Below are positions 54,285-63,258 of a DNA stretch of 64,000 bases, piece by piece. Origin of the DNA: Mesorhizobium qingshengii (lineage in GTDB: Bacteria; Pseudomonadota; Alphaproteobacteria; Rhizobiales; Rhizobiaceae). Below the pieces are notes generated by a model, which had not been told where the DNA came from, made no database searches, and saw nothing but the letters and a program-made list of their open reading frames with translations. The position numbers were made by a program, and so were the translations under genes. Each line of letters begins with the position of its first letter. Within the stretch, counting starts at the first letter, position 1. The stretch is taken from NCBI RefSeq assembly GCF_900103325.1, contig NZ_FMXM01000004.1, positions 248,001-312,000 on the forward strand, in the 5' to 3' direction.

Positions 54285-54443
54285 GCGCCCCCCTCTGCCC
54301 TGCCGGGCATCTCTCCCACTTGGGGGGAGATTGGCCGCTTTGACCTTCCGCCCACCTTCCAACGCAGAAGGTTGGCGAAAGCATTGGCGACATCCGGTCT
54401 CCCCCCTAGTGGGGGAGATGGCCGGCAGGCCAGAGGGGGGCGC
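54285..54443. repeat. Palindromic mosaic repeat element (Mesorhizobium/RIME-like)
   Basis: A nearly symmetric element. The left arm GCGCCCCCCTCTGCCCTGCC (54285-54304, continuing into GGGCATCTCTCCC to 54317) matches the reverse complement of the right arm GGGGGAGATGGCCGGCAGGC (54411-54430, continuing to 54443). Internal hairpins lie at 54310-54332 and 54397-54417. It sits in the 223-bp gap before the hydrolase gene and matches, from memory, a motif frequent in Mesorhizobium intergenic DNA. Confidence 0.75.
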
Positions 54444-54476
54444 GAAGGATCGCGGCCTCTCCGATGGAAGTCGGCA

Positions 54477-55481
54477 TTGACCGACCTCGCCCAGATTTTC
54501 GACCGAGCGTTCCAGCCGCTAGAAGCGGCTGTAGCAGAGGGTCGCATTCCCGGCGGCGTGCTTGGCATCGTCGACAAGAACGGCCACCGCATCACCAGGG
54601 CAATCGGCTCGGCGCAACTCGTTCCGAAACTCCGACCCATGCAGGACGAGACGTGGTTCGACCTGGCGTCGCTGACCAAGGTCATCTTCACCACGCCGCG
54701 CATCCTGGCGCTGGCCGAAGACGGCGTCATCGATCTCGACGCGCCGCTGATCTCGGTGCTGCCGGACCTTCGCCAGTATGATGCGGAGGCTTGGGAGCGG
54801 AAGGTGACGTTCCGCCAGTGCCTCGGCCACCAGACACCGTTTCCGGCCGTCGAGCCGATCTACACCTACGGGCGCGATCCCGAGCTGCTGCGCGCCTTCA
54901 TCCTGCAGCGCGAATGGCGGGCACGGGACCCGGTCTACTCCGACATCAACTTCATTCTGCTCGGCTTTGCACTTGAGCGGCTGTCCGCAAAGACCATCAG
55001 GGACATGGATCCCGGCCCTGGCTTTGCTTTCTCGGCGGAGCCGGATGCGTCGGCCGCCACCGAGGACTGCACCTGGCGCCATCGCGTGCTGTCCGGCGAG
55101 GTCCACGACGACAATTGCTCGGCGCTGCAAGGCTCGGGGCACGCCGGCCTGTTTGGAACAGCCGCTTCCGTGCTCGATTTCGCGCAAGGGCTGCTGGATG
55201 GCACGGGGGCATCCGAGCGTTCGATCGCACTGATGCGTACTCCCTTGTCCGCTACACGCACCCATGGCTGGGAGCGTCCCTATGACGGCTGGTCCGGCGG
55301 GTCCTTGTGCAGTCCGGGAACCATCGGCCATACCGGCTTTACCGGCACCGGACTGTGGATCGACTTCGACAGAGGCAAGGCATGGACCTTGCTCACCAAC
55401 CGGATCCATCCGACACGTCATTTCGACAGCGGAATCATTTCGCTTCGGCAGGCGGTCGGCGATCTCGTCAACGGAGCATGA
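54477..55481 (+). CDS. Beta-lactamase-fold serine hydrolase (class C / PBP-like)
   Basis: A 334-residue serine hydrolase of the AmpC/esterase/D-aminopeptidase family. The nucleophile motif SLTK ([17 protein letters not shown]), Tyr motif YSDIN ([20 protein letters not shown]) and the HTGFTGT third motif are all present. No signal peptide is visible, so it is likely cytoplasmic. TTG start at 54477 with GGAAG upstream; the frame to 54189 runs through the repeat and is not coding. Bacillus MurNAc clusters also carry a similar hydrolase gene. It may act on imported muropeptides, but its reaction is unknown. Confidence 0.88.
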   Translation: MTDLAQIFDRAFQPLEAAVAEGRIPGGVLGIVDKNGHRITRAIGSAQLVPKLRPMQDETWFDLASLTKVIFTTPRILALAEDGVIDLDAPLISVLPDLRQYDAEAWERKVTFRQCLGHQTPFPAVEPIYTYGRDPELLRAFILQREWRARDPVYSDINFILLGFALERLSAKTIRDMDPGPGFAFSAEPDASAATEDCTWRHRVLSGEVHDDNCSALQGSGHAGLFGTAASVLDFAQGLLDGTGASERSIALMRTPLSATRTHGWERPYDGWSGGSLCSPGTIGHTGFTGTGLWIDFDRGKAWTLLTNRIHPTRHFDSGIISLRQAVGDLVNGA

Positions 55482-55519
55482 TCCCCAAAGGTGGACCGGG
55501 TTTTGGGATAGGATCACGC
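55476..55519. repeat. Short palindromic repeat overlapping the hydrolase stop codon
   Basis: GCATGATCCCCAAAGGTGGA continues through CCGGGTTTTGGGATAGGATC to a terminal ACGC. The ends are imperfectly complementary (GATCC/GGATC; CCCAAA/TTTGGG). It has the same design as 34422-34454. Such hairpins recur at 3' ends of rhizobial genes. Confidence 0.6.
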
Positions 55520-55545
55520 TCAAGGCAAAGAGGCAGAGCTCAACA

Positions 55546-56661
55546 ATGAAACCAATCTGGGCCGTCGGCTTGATGACCGGCACCGTGCTTGACGGCAACA
55601 TCGACGTTGCGCTGATCAAGACGGATGGCGAGCGGATCGACGATTTCGGCACCTACCGGCTGATGCCCTACCCGCAATCGATCCGCTCGCTGCTGGAAGA
55701 GACGCTGAAGGAGGCAAGGGCCTGGAATTTTGTCGGGCCGGAGCCGGTGATCTTCCGCAAGGCGGAGGAAGCCCTGACGCGTGCCCAGTCGGCGGCGGTC
55801 AAGGAACTCGTCGAAGGCTACGGGATGACGATGGCCGATATCGGCGTCGTCGGCTTTCACGGCCAAACCGTGCTGCATCGTGCGCCACAGGTCGGCCGGC
55901 TTGGCCAGACCCGGCAGCTCGGTGACGGCGAGCTGATGCATGCGATCCTCGGCACCAAGGTCGCCTACGATTTCCGCTCGGCCGACATGCGCGCCGGCGG
56001 GCAAGGCGCGCCATTGGCGGCCGCCTATCACACCGCGCTGATGCGCAGTGCCGGCGCCAGTGGCGAGGTGGCCGTACTCAATCTCGGCGGCGTCGCCAAC
56101 ATCACCTGGTGGGATGGCGCCGACAATGTCATCGCCTTCGACACCGGGCCTGCCAATGCGCCGCTCAACGATTTCATCAAATCGAAAGGGCTCGGCGAAA
56201 TGGACCGCGACGGCGCGCTTGGCCGCGCTGGAACGGTCGACGAGGCAAGGCTCGCCAAGCTGCTGCAGCACCCCTATCTAACCAAGCCCTATCCCAAATC
56301 GCTGGACCGTTTCGATTTCGGCGCCGCCATGGCGGACGGTTTGAACGCCGAGGATGGCGCTGCCTTGCTGACCGCCTTCACCGCAGCCGCCGTCGGCAAG
56401 GCACTCGACCTTCTGCCGCGTCGGCCCAGGAAACTGGTGGTCAGCGGTGGCGGCCGCCACAACCCGACGATGATGGCGATGCTGGCCAGCCGCGCCGGCG
56501 TCGAGGTGGTGCAGGCCGAGACCCTCGGCTGGAGCGGCGACGCGGTGGAGGCGGAGTGCTTTGCCTTCCTAGCGGTTCGCGTGCTGCGCGGGCTGCCGAT
56601 CAGCTTCCCGAGCACGACCGGCGCGCCGCAACCAATGCGCGGCGGAAAGCTCGCCGGATAG
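55546..56661 (+). CDS. anmK: Anhydro-N-acetylmuramic acid kinase
   Basis: Cleaves the 1,6-anhydro ring of anhMurNAc while phosphorylating it to MurNAc-6-phosphate, the substrate of MurQ. The 371-residue product has the ATP/sugar motif [66 protein letters not shown] and the catalytic-Asp motif [14 protein letters not shown], then VSGGGRHNP. The usual GTSLDGVD reads GTVLDGNID here, the catalytic regions otherwise being standard. Last gene of the island. Confidence 0.95.
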   Translation: MKPIWAVGLMTGTVLDGNIDVALIKTDGERIDDFGTYRLMPYPQSIRSLLEETLKEARAWNFVGPEPVIFRKAEEALTRAQSAAVKELVEGYGMTMADIGVVGFHGQTVLHRAPQVGRLGQTRQLGDGELMHAILGTKVAYDFRSADMRAGGQGAPLAAAYHTALMRSAGASGEVAVLNLGGVANITWWDGADNVIAFDTGPANAPLNDFIKSKGLGEMDRDGALGRAGTVDEARLAKLLQHPYLTKPYPKSLDRFDFGAAMADGLNAEDGAALLTAFTAAAVGKALDLLPRRPRKLVVSGGGRHNPTMMAMLASRAGVEVVQAETLGWSGDAVEAECFAFLAVRVLRGLPISFPSTTGAPQPMRGGKLAG

Positions 56662-56675
56662 ACTCTTGCTTTGAC

Positions 56676-56717
56676 GCAATTCCCAAGGGAAAGCGCTTCA
56701 CACTTTCCTGGAACTGC
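56676..56717. repeat. Short palindromic repeat at the end of the recycling island
   Basis: GCAATTCCCAAGGGAAAGCG continues CTTCACACTTTCCTGGAACT to GC; GCAATTCC pairs with GGAACTGC and GGAAAG with CTTTCC. It lies between convergent anmK and the GNAT gene and may act as a bidirectional 3' end signal. Confidence 0.6.
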
Positions 56718-56722
56718 CCTGA

Positions 56723-57151
56723 TCAAGCCGGCGACAGTTTCTTCCGCAGGAAGATGCGGCTGCGGCCGATGGGGAAATCGGCAAGCGTGCCGAAGGTCTG
56801 ATAGCCCTGGCGCTGATAGACCCTGGCTGCGTTCGGATTGAAGGTATCGATCCAGGCGCTTTGGCAGCCGCGCGCCATGGCTTCCTGTTCGGCCGCGTCC
56901 AGCATCTTGCCGGCCATGTGCTGGCCGCGCAGCCTTTCATCGACCCACAGCCATTGCACGTAAAGCCAGCCCCAGGCGGTGTAGCCGGAGATGCCCGCGA
57001 CGACCGCGCCGTCCTCGTCGCGCACGAACACCGCCAGGGCCATCCTCTCGGAAGCGCCGACATCGGCGTCGTTGAACGCCGTCAGGCGCTCGCCGAGCAA
57101 GGCGAGTTCGTCCGGCAAAGGATCGGCGGTCGTTTCAAGTGTCGTGTTCAT
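56723..57151 (-). CDS. GNAT-family N-acetyltransferase
   Basis: A 142-residue acetyl-CoA-dependent transferase: VFVRDEDGAVVAGISGYTAW, WLWVDERLRGQHMAGKMLDA (acetyl-CoA motif with R/Q-x-x-G-x), ARGCQSAWIDTFNPNAARVY, QRQGYQTFGTLADFPIG. ATG 57151 (GGAAAGAACC before it) is preferred; ATG 57166 also possible. Convergent with anmK, upstream neighbour of dctD end. Substrate unknown. Confidence 0.88.
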   Translation of the reverse strand: MNTTLETTADPLPDELALLGERLTAFNDADVGASERMALAVFVRDEDGAVVAGISGYTAWGWLYVQWLWVDERLRGQHMAGKMLDAAEQEAMARGCQSAWIDTFNPNAARVYQRQGYQTFGTLADFPIGRSRIFLRKKLSPA

Positions 57152-57218
57152 GGTTCTTTCCGACATGCGCTCAGGATACGAATGCAGCGTTACGAAGGGC
57201 GGCGCACTCACGCAACGT

Positions 57219-58610
57219 CTATGTCTGGCCTCGAACGGGTTGCGCATCCGCATCGCCGCCGTTGCGAAATTCGGACGCGGAAATGCCGTAGCGCTTGAGC
57301 TTGTCGTAGAAGGTCTTGCGTGGCACGCCGAGCGCGTCGATGGCGCCGCGCACGTCGCCGCCATGATCGCGCAACGCGTCGCGGATGAGTTGCGCCTCGT
57401 AGTGGCCAACCCGTTCGGGCAGTGTTGCCTCGGGCTCTGGCAAGTGCGCGGGAGCTACTTTCGTCTCGTCGTCCGGGCCGAGACCGAGCGCCACGCGATC
57501 GGCGAAATGGGCGAGTTCGCGCACATTGCCCGGCCAGGCATGCGACTGGAGATGGTCGCTCACCGCTACGTTCACCTTGGCGACAGGCCGGCCGAAACGC
57601 TCCGCCGCCTTGCCGAGGAAATGCCCGAACAGCATTGGGATGTCGCCGCGCCGCTCGCGCAAGGGCGGGATGCGCAGTGTCACCACGTTGAGGCGAAAAT
57701 AGAGATCCTCGCGAAAATCGCCGCGCTGGTCCGGCCGGCCGAGATCCACCTTCGTCGCCGCGACCACCCTGAGGTCGATGCGCCGGATCTCGTTCGAGCC
57801 AAGCGGCGTGAGGCTGCGCGTCTCGAGCACCCGCAGCAGCTTGACCTGGAGGGCCGGCGGCATGGATTCGATCTCGTCGAGGAACAGCGTGCCACCGCTG
57901 GCATGCTCGATGCGGCCGATGCGGCGCCGCTGCGCACCGGTGAACGCGCCTGCCTCGTGGCCGAACAGTTCGCTTTCTATGACGGTCTCCGGCAGCGCGC
58001 CGCAATTCAGCGCCACGAAGGGTTTCGCGCGCCGCCGCCCCCATCTGTGCAGGAGGTCCGCCACCACTTCCTTGCCGGTGCCCGTCTCCCCTTCCACCAG
58101 CACGTCGACATCCATGTCGGCGATCTGGCGCAAGGTCTCGCGCAGCCGCCGGATGGCGGGTGCCTCGCCGATCAGCGGCAGGCCGTCGGCGGCCACTGCC
58201 GCGGCCTCGCGCAGCCGCCGGTTCTCCATCACCAGCCGCCGCTTCTCGCTCGCCCGTTTCAATGCCTCGACAAGGCGATCGCTGGCATAGGGCTTCGGGA
58301 TGAAATCGTAGACGCCGTCCTTGAGCGCGGCCACGGCAAGATCGACATCGCCATGCCCGGTGACCAGGATCACCGGTATGTCCGGGTCGATCGCCTTGAC
58401 GCGATCGAACAGCTGCAGCCCGTTCATGCCAGGCATGCGGATATCGCTGACGACCACGCCCTCGAAATTCCTGTCGATGACGGCAAGCGCCGCCTCGGCT
58501 GCGTCGAGCGCGATCACGCTGAAGCCGGCAAGTTCGAGCAATTGCGTGGTGGCGTGAAGCAGGTCCGCATCGTCGTCGACGAGCGCCACCAACCCTGATC
58601 CCTGCGTCAT
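57219..58610 (-). CDS. dctD: C4-dicarboxylate response regulator DctD (sigma-54 activator)
   Basis: NtrC-family activator of 463 residues: receiver domain with phosphoacceptor Asp56 ([12 protein letters not shown]), AAA+ domain with Walker A GETGTGKE (about 174-181), the sigma-54 contact loop GAFTGA (221-226) and an arginine-rich motor end, then a Fis-type HTH ([20 protein letters not shown]). Overlaps dctB by 4 bp. It should bind the palindromes at 60520-60568 and drive dctA from the -24/-12 promoter at 60629. Confidence 0.95.
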   Translation of the reverse strand: MTQGSGLVALVDDDADLLHATTQLLELAGFSVIALDAAEAALAVIDRNFEGVVVSDIRMPGMNGLQLFDRVKAIDPDIPVILVTGHGDVDLAVAALKDGVYDFIPKPYASDRLVEALKRASEKRRLVMENRRLREAAAVAADGLPLIGEAPAIRRLRETLRQIADMDVDVLVEGETGTGKEVVADLLHRWGRRRAKPFVALNCGALPETVIESELFGHEAGAFTGAQRRRIGRIEHASGGTLFLDEIESMPPALQVKLLRVLETRSLTPLGSNEIRRIDLRVVAATKVDLGRPDQRGDFREDLYFRLNVVTLRIPPLRERRGDIPMLFGHFLGKAAERFGRPVAKVNVAVSDHLQSHAWPGNVRELAHFADRVALGLGPDDETKVAPAHLPEPEATLPERVGHYEAQLIRDALRDHGGDVRGAIDALGVPRKTFYDKLKRYGISASEFRNGGDADAQPVRGQT

Positions 58611-60412
58611 TCAATTCGCCTCAAATCGATGGTGAAGGACGCGCCGCTGACGCTATCGGGATCGAGCCGCAACGTGCCGCCCAGTTCCTGGGCGATCTCC
58701 TGCGAGATCACCAGTCCGAGGCCAAGCCCTTTCTCCTTGGTGGTCTGGAACGGCATGAACAAATTGCCGGCCGCCTCCGGACCGAGGCCGGGGCCGTTGT
58801 CGCGCACCGAAATCAGCACCCGGTCGTCGCGCTCGGCAAGCTCGATCTCGATGCGGGGATCGGGCTGGTCCTTCATGGCGTCCAGCGCATTCTGCAACAG
58901 GTTGACGAGGATCTGCTCCAGCCGGATGCGGCTGGCCATGACTGTCGGCGATGCGTTGCCGCGCGGCTTGACGATGGTCACGCCGGAATCGCGGATGCGG
59001 CCGGACAGAAGCGACAGCGCGCCGTCGATCGCCTCGCGCACCGGCAATGGCGAAGCGGCGACGCCGGGCCGGCGGGCGAATGTGCGCAAGGTGCTGGTGA
59101 TCGCGCCGATGCGTTCGGTCATCGAAACGATCGATGTCAGATTGCCGCTGACCGGTTCGGTCCTGCCGTCGGCGAGAAAGCGGCCGGCATTCTCGGCATA
59201 GGTGCGGATCGCGGCGACCGGCTGGTTGATCTCATGCGCTACGCCGGCGGCGATCTGCCCGAGAATGGAAAGCCGGTTGGCCTGGGCGAGATCGTCGCGC
59301 AACCGGCGGACCTTGGCTTCGGCATTCTCGCGCTCGGCGATTTCGCCGGCAAGGGCTGTATTGGAGCGCGTCAGCTCGGCCGTTCGCGTGCTGACGCGGC
59401 TCTCCAGTTCGACATTCATGCGCGCCAGCGCCTCCTGCCTCAGCCGGCGCGCGCGCTGGCGTCGGGTGAGCACGAAGGCCAGCAAGCCGGTAAGCAGCAA
59501 CCCGAGCAGCGTGGTCAGGCGCGCCGTGTTGGCGGCGGACGACAGAGCAGTGTCGGCGGGCGTCAGCAGCCAGAGACGCCAGCCGGGAACCGCGCCGGGC
59601 AAATCCTGCACCACTTCGACGAACTGGCGCGGCTTTCCTGAGCTGTCGATTGTTGCCAGGCCGTCACCAGAACCGCGTCGTATCGGCAAGGGTTCGAAGG
59701 CGGCGTCCGTCAGCTGCAGTTGCTCATGGGCGGCGGCGGCATCCTGGGCGGAGAGCGGCGCCAGCGCATGAAACCGCCATTCGGGTTCACTGGTAGCCAG
59801 CACGACGCCGCGTTCGTCGGTGACGAAAACGAGGAAGCCGCTGGAGCGCCAATTGGCTTCGACGCCGTCGAGTTCGACCTTCAGCACCGCAACGCCCAGC
59901 GGTTTGCCGTTGTCGTCGACGCGGCTCGAAAGATAGAGTCCCGGCCGGCCGCTGATCGTGCCGAGGCCGTACTGGCTGGCAGAGCCTTTCGCCATCGCCT
60001 CATTGAAGTAATGGCGAAAATTGTAGTCGATGCCGACAAAGCTCGTCGGCTCGCCGGCATTGCTGGCGGCGATTGCGATGCCGGCCGTATCGATGACATA
60101 GATGGCGGACGCCGAGGCATCACCGGCAATCGCCCTGAGCTTGTCGTTGAGGGCCGCTTCCTGCATCTTTCCGGCCCGGCGTAGCGCCCCGCGCACCGCA
60201 TCGTCGCGGGCCAGCACCAAGGGGACCAGGCGCTGCTTTTCGATTTCGCCGGTCAGCGTTCCCGCCGCCAGCGGCAAGGCGGCAAGCGCCCCGTCGCGCA
60301 GATTGTCGGCCGCCTGGCTGGAGGCGATGCGCCCGGCAATGGCGATCGCGCCCGCCAGAACCGCGAGGGCGATGAGGGCGACAAGCCAGCGGCCATCGCG
60401 CAGCCGGACCAC
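58607..60412 (-). CDS. dctB: C4-dicarboxylate sensor histidine kinase DctB
   Basis: Membrane sensor kinase of about 601 residues: TM1 ([20 protein letters not shown]), a periplasmic double-PAS sensor ([53 protein letters not shown]), TM2 ([18 protein letters not shown]), a coiled coil, the H-box [20 protein letters not shown] and the ATPase [24 protein letters not shown] and [12 protein letters not shown]. The start is uncertain: GTG 60412 fits family length, while the frame stays open to 60754 into the dctA promoter. Confidence 0.93.
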   Translation of the reverse strand: MVRLRDGRWLVALIALAVLAGAIAIAGRIASSQAADNLRDGALAALPLAAGTLTGEIEKQRLVPLVLARDDAVRGALRRAGKMQEAALNDKLRAIAGDASASAIYVIDTAGIAIAASNAGEPTSFVGIDYNFRHYFNEAMAKGSASQYGLGTISGRPGLYLSSRVDDNGKPLGVAVLKVELDGVEANWRSSGFLVFVTDERGVVLATSEPEWRFHALAPLSAQDAAAAHEQLQLTDAAFEPLPIRRGSGDGLATIDSSGKPRQFVEVVQDLPGAVPGWRLWLLTPADTALSSAANTARLTTLLGLLLTGLLAFVLTRRQRARRLRQEALARMNVELESRVSTRTAELTRSNTALAGEIAERENAEAKVRRLRDDLAQANRLSILGQIAAGVAHEINQPVAAIRTYAENAGRFLADGRTEPVSGNLTSIVSMTERIGAITSTLRTFARRPGVAASPLPVREAIDGALSLLSGRIRDSGVTIVKPRGNASPTVMASRIRLEQILVNLLQNALDAMKDQPDPRIEIELAERDDRVLISVRDNGPGLGPEAAGNLFMPFQTTKEKGLGLGLVISQEIAQELGGTLRLDPDSVSGASFTIDLRRIE

Positions 60413-60519
60413 TGCCTCGCGCAGCAGATCCCGGCCGGCGATCCCTATTGACCTGCTATCGGTGCCTGCTTGTGGCGTCCGCCTCTTTCCTTCTTTCTCG
60501 CGCCTAATGACCAGTCTAA

Positions 60520-60568
60520 TGCGAAATTCCGCCCAGGCAAACGCTACCTGTGCGGAAATCCGCACAGG
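60520..60568 (+). promoter_or_regulatory. Tandem DctD binding sites upstream of dctA
   Basis: The high-symmetry site is CCTGTGCGGAAATCCGCACA, extending GG (60547-60568, a 10-bp inverted repeat). A weaker site TGCGAAATTCCGCCCAGG (60520-60537) matches it in 15 of 18 positions, 31 bp away, about three helical turns. The layout is that of the two DctD sites known upstream of rhizobial dctA. Confidence 0.85.
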
Positions 60569-60628
60569 CTTTCGCCGCGCGACCCCGGAAAGTGGCCAAA
60601 ACGCTAGGGTTTCAGCCTTTCCCCGATC

Positions 60629-60644
60629 TGGCACAGCGCTTGCA
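60629..60644 (+). promoter_or_regulatory. Sigma-54 promoter of dctA
   Basis: TGGCAC-AGCGC-TTGCA, a textbook -24/-12 element, about 60 bp downstream of the DctD sites and 93 bp before the dctA ATG. Confidence 0.92.
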
Positions 60645-60736
60645 AAAGTTCCTGCAGCGGCGTGCGACCGGAGCGCCGCGATGGGAGAAGTCACGCAGGG
60701 CGGCGCATTTCCGCCCCATCCGGCAGGGAGAGTTCG

Positions 60737-62065
60737 ATGCACATCGCAGACCAATCAGGCGCGCCTTCCGCGCAGCGCAAGCCTTTCTATGCCCAACTCT
60801 ACGTGCAGGTGCTCGTCGCGATCACCGTCGGTATCCTGCTCGGCCACTATTATCCGTCGATCGGCGAAAGTATGAAGCCGCTCGGCGACGCCTTTATCAA
60901 GCTGGTCAAGATGATCATCGCCCCGGTCATCTTCCTGACCGTAGCGACAGGCATCGCCGGCATGAGCGACCTGCAGAAGGTCGGCCGTGTCGCCGGCAAG
61001 GCGATGCTCTATTTCCTCACCTTCTCCACGCTCGCCCTCATCATCGGCCTCGTCGTCGCCAATGTCGTGCAGCCGGGCGCCGGCTTCAACATCGACCCGG
61101 CGACGCTCGATGCGTCCACCGTCAGCACCTACGCCGCCAAGGCGCACGACCAGTCGGTCACCGGCTTCCTGATGAACATCATCCCGACGACCATCGTCGG
61201 CGCCTTCGCCGACGGCGACATCCTGCAGGTTCTGTTCTTCTCGGTGCTGTTCGGCATTGCGCTGGCGCTGGTCGGCGACAGGGGCACGCCCGTCCTCAAT
61301 TTCCTGCAGGCGCTGATGGCACCGATGTTCAAGCTGGTCAGCGTGCTTATGAAGGCCGCGCCCATCGGCGCCTTCGGCGCCATGGCCTTCACCATCGGCA
61401 AATACGGTATCGGCTCGGTCATCAACCTCGCGATGCTGGTCGGCACCTTCTACGTGACGTCGCTGCTGTTCGTGTTCGTCGTGCTCGGCGCCGTCTGCCG
61501 CTACAACGGGTTCTCTATCCTGGCGCTGATCCGTTACATCAAGGAGGAGTTGCTTCTGGTGCTGGGCACCTCCTCGTCGGAAGCCGCCCTGCCCTCGCTG
61601 ATGGAAAAGATGGAGAAGGCCGGCGCCAAGCGCTCGGTGGTCGGCCTGGTCATCCCGACCGGCTATTCCTTCAACCTCGACGGCACCAACATCTACATGA
61701 CACTGGCGGCGCTGTTCATCGCGCAGGCGACGAACATCCATCTGTCGATCGGTGACCAGATTCTGTTGCTGCTGGTCGCCATGCTTTCGTCGAAGGGCGC
61801 CGCCGGTATCACCGGGGCCGGATTCATCACCCTTGCCGCCACGCTTTCGGTCGTTCCATCGGTGCCCGTCGCCGGCATGGCGCTGATCCTCGGCGTCGAC
61901 CGCTTCATGTCGGAATGCCGGGCGCTGACCAATTTCGTCGGCAATGCGGTGGCCACGCTGGTCGTTGCCCGCTGGGAAGGCGAACTCGACGAGGCCAAGC
62001 TGGCCAGCGCTCTGGCGGGCACGGCGGACGACAGCCTGCCGGGGGACGTCGTTCCGGCCGAGTAA
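60737..62065 (+). CDS. dctA: C4-dicarboxylate transport protein DctA
   Basis: Proton/sodium-coupled symporter for succinate, fumarate and malate (DAACS family), 442 residues. Motifs: [40 protein letters not shown] (serine-rich re-entrant loop), [63 protein letters not shown] 60737 follows GGGAGAGTTCG. Full normal length. In rhizobia this gene fuels nitrogen fixation in nodules; here it is divergent from dctBD and followed by a strong hairpin. Confidence 0.97.
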   Translation: MHIADQSGAPSAQRKPFYAQLYVQVLVAITVGILLGHYYPSIGESMKPLGDAFIKLVKMIIAPVIFLTVATGIAGMSDLQKVGRVAGKAMLYFLTFSTLALIIGLVVANVVQPGAGFNIDPATLDASTVSTYAAKAHDQSVTGFLMNIIPTTIVGAFADGDILQVLFFSVLFGIALALVGDRGTPVLNFLQALMAPMFKLVSVLMKAAPIGAFGAMAFTIGKYGIGSVINLAMLVGTFYVTSLLFVFVVLGAVCRYNGFSILALIRYIKEELLLVLGTSSSEAALPSLMEKMEKAGAKRSVVGLVIPTGYSFNLDGTNIYMTLAALFIAQATNIHLSIGDQILLLLVAMLSSKGAAGITGAGFITLAATLSVVPSVPVAGMALILGVDRFMSECRALTNFVGNAVATLVVARWEGELDEAKLASALAGTADDSLPGDVVPAE

Positions 62066-62086
62066 TCTGCACGCTTTGATGCCAAT

Positions 62087-62116
62087 CAACGGCCGGAGGC
62101 CTACCTCCGGCCGTTG
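62087..62116 (+). terminator. Hairpin terminator after dctA
   Basis: Perfect 13-bp stem CAACGGCCGGAGG / CCTCCGGCCGTTG with loop CCTA, 21 bp after the stop codon. There is no U-tract, but the stem is strong and placed between convergent units. Confidence 0.75.
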
Positions 62117-62138
62117 CCGTACAAAGATCGTAGTGATG

Positions 62139-62243
62139 TCAGACGGTACCGGTCTTGCTGAGCGGCGCCAGCGCCTTGACACCTTTGATCACCTCCACGC
62201 CGCCGTAGGACTTGCGCACACCGCGCATCTTGAGCTCAGCCAT
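62139..62243 (-). pseudogene. Truncated N-terminus of a sugar ABC ATPase (34 codons)
   Basis: Starts at ATG 62243 with GGAGG 8 bp upstream and overlaps the ROK kinase stop by 8 bp. It reads MAELKMRGVRKSYGGVEVIK then GV, the standard start of MsmK/UgpC-type ATPases, before switching to KALAPLSKTGTV and stopping, ahead of any Walker A. A deletion removed the rest, with the break adjoining the dctA terminator region. Confidence 0.85.
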
Positions 62244-63258
62244 TGAAGTCCCTCCTTGCGTCAGGATGCGTAGTTGGGCCGACAGGCATGCGTGTAGCCA
62301 AAGTGCCGACGTCGTCGAACAGGACGAGGCTGGCGGCGCCGACGAGCCCGGCGTGGCGGCCGAGCTGCGCCTGAACGACCGGCACGTCGCGATAGGCGCG
62401 CATGGCCCGCTGCTTGATGGTCGCCTCGATGACAGGCAGCATAAGGTCGAGCCCATTGGCGATGCCGCCGCCGACGACCAGCACATCGGGCGAATAGAGA
62501 TGCAGCAGATTGGTGAAGCCGACGCCCAGCCAGCGCGCTTCCTCCTCAAGCAGGGCCAAAGCGAGGTCGTCCTGCAACCGCGCCGCCTCGACGACATGGC
62601 GACCGGTCACTTCCGCGTCCTCCGACAGGCGCCGCAAAGTCGAGCCGTCACCAGCGGCCGTGGCGGCGGTCGCGCGACGGCCAAGTGCCGTTCCCGAGGC
62701 GATGGCCTCGAAGCAGCCGACGACGCCGCACACGCAACGTTCGCCTTCGTTGGTGATGGTCATGTGGCCGATCTCGGCGGCAAGGCCGCGGCGACCGTGC
62801 AGGATGCGCCCATCGACCACGACGCCGCCGCCAATGCCGGTGGAAACCGTGACGAAGACCAGCGAGCGAGCGCCATGACCCGCACCGAAGCGCCATTCGC
62901 CGAGCGCGGCGGCGTTGGCGTCATTCTCCAGCCGCACCGGCAGACCGAGCCGCCGTTCGAGGATATCGGCAAGCGGCACATCCAGCCAGCCGGCGAGCGT
63001 CGGCGGCCCGACCGCGATGCCGGCGAGCGGATCGAGTGGTCCCGGCGCACCGACGCCGACGCCGACAACAGCGAGCCCCGGTGCCTCGGCATGAACGGTC
63101 GCGGCCAACGCCTCGATCTGGCCGATCACCACGTCGGGGCCGGCCTGCGCCTGAGTCGGCACCGCTGCGAATGCCAGGATCTTGCCGTCGCGGTCGACCA
63201 GGGCGGCGCGAAGCTCGGTGCCGCCAAGATCGATCGCGAGGGCAGCTTCAGTGCTCAT
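62236..63258 (-). CDS. ROK-family sugar kinase
   Basis: A 340-residue ROK kinase: AIDLGGTELRAALVDRDGKI (phosphate), PVRLENDANAAALGEWRFGA, VTVSTGIGGGVVVDGRI, the structural-zinc motif GERCVCGVVGCFEAIASG and LVVGGGIANGLD. Such kinases act on glucose, GlcNAc, ManNAc, allose or fructose. Starts inside the end of the epimerase gene (ATGA) and leads into the truncated ATPase, so it belonged to a sugar ABC operon. Sugar not assignable. Confidence 0.9.
   Translation of the reverse strand: MSTEAALAIDLGGTELRAALVDRDGKILAFAAVPTQAQAGPDVVIGQIEALAATVHAEAPGLAVVGVGVGAPGPLDPLAGIAVGPPTLAGWLDVPLADILERRLGLPVRLENDANAAALGEWRFGAGHGARSLVFVTVSTGIGGGVVVDGRILHGRRGLAAEIGHMTITNEGERCVCGVVGCFEAIASGTALGRRATAATAAGDGSTLRRLSEDAEVTGRHVVEAARLQDDLALALLEEEARWLGVGFTNLLHLYSPDVLVVGGGIANGLDLMLPVIEATIKQRAMRAYRDVPVVQAQLGRHAGLVGAASLVLFDDVGTLATRMPVGPTTHPDARRDFNG

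Noticed and set aside
58607..60754. Full 715-codon frame as DctB
   Set aside because: It would cover the DctD sites, the sigma-54 promoter and the dctA start; family length and the first membrane segment place the start near 60412.
62139..62597. 152-codon frame containing the ATPase fragment
   Set aside because: Upstream of ATG 62243 it is a shadow of the ROK kinase gene; only the last 34 codons with their own ribosome site are meaningful.
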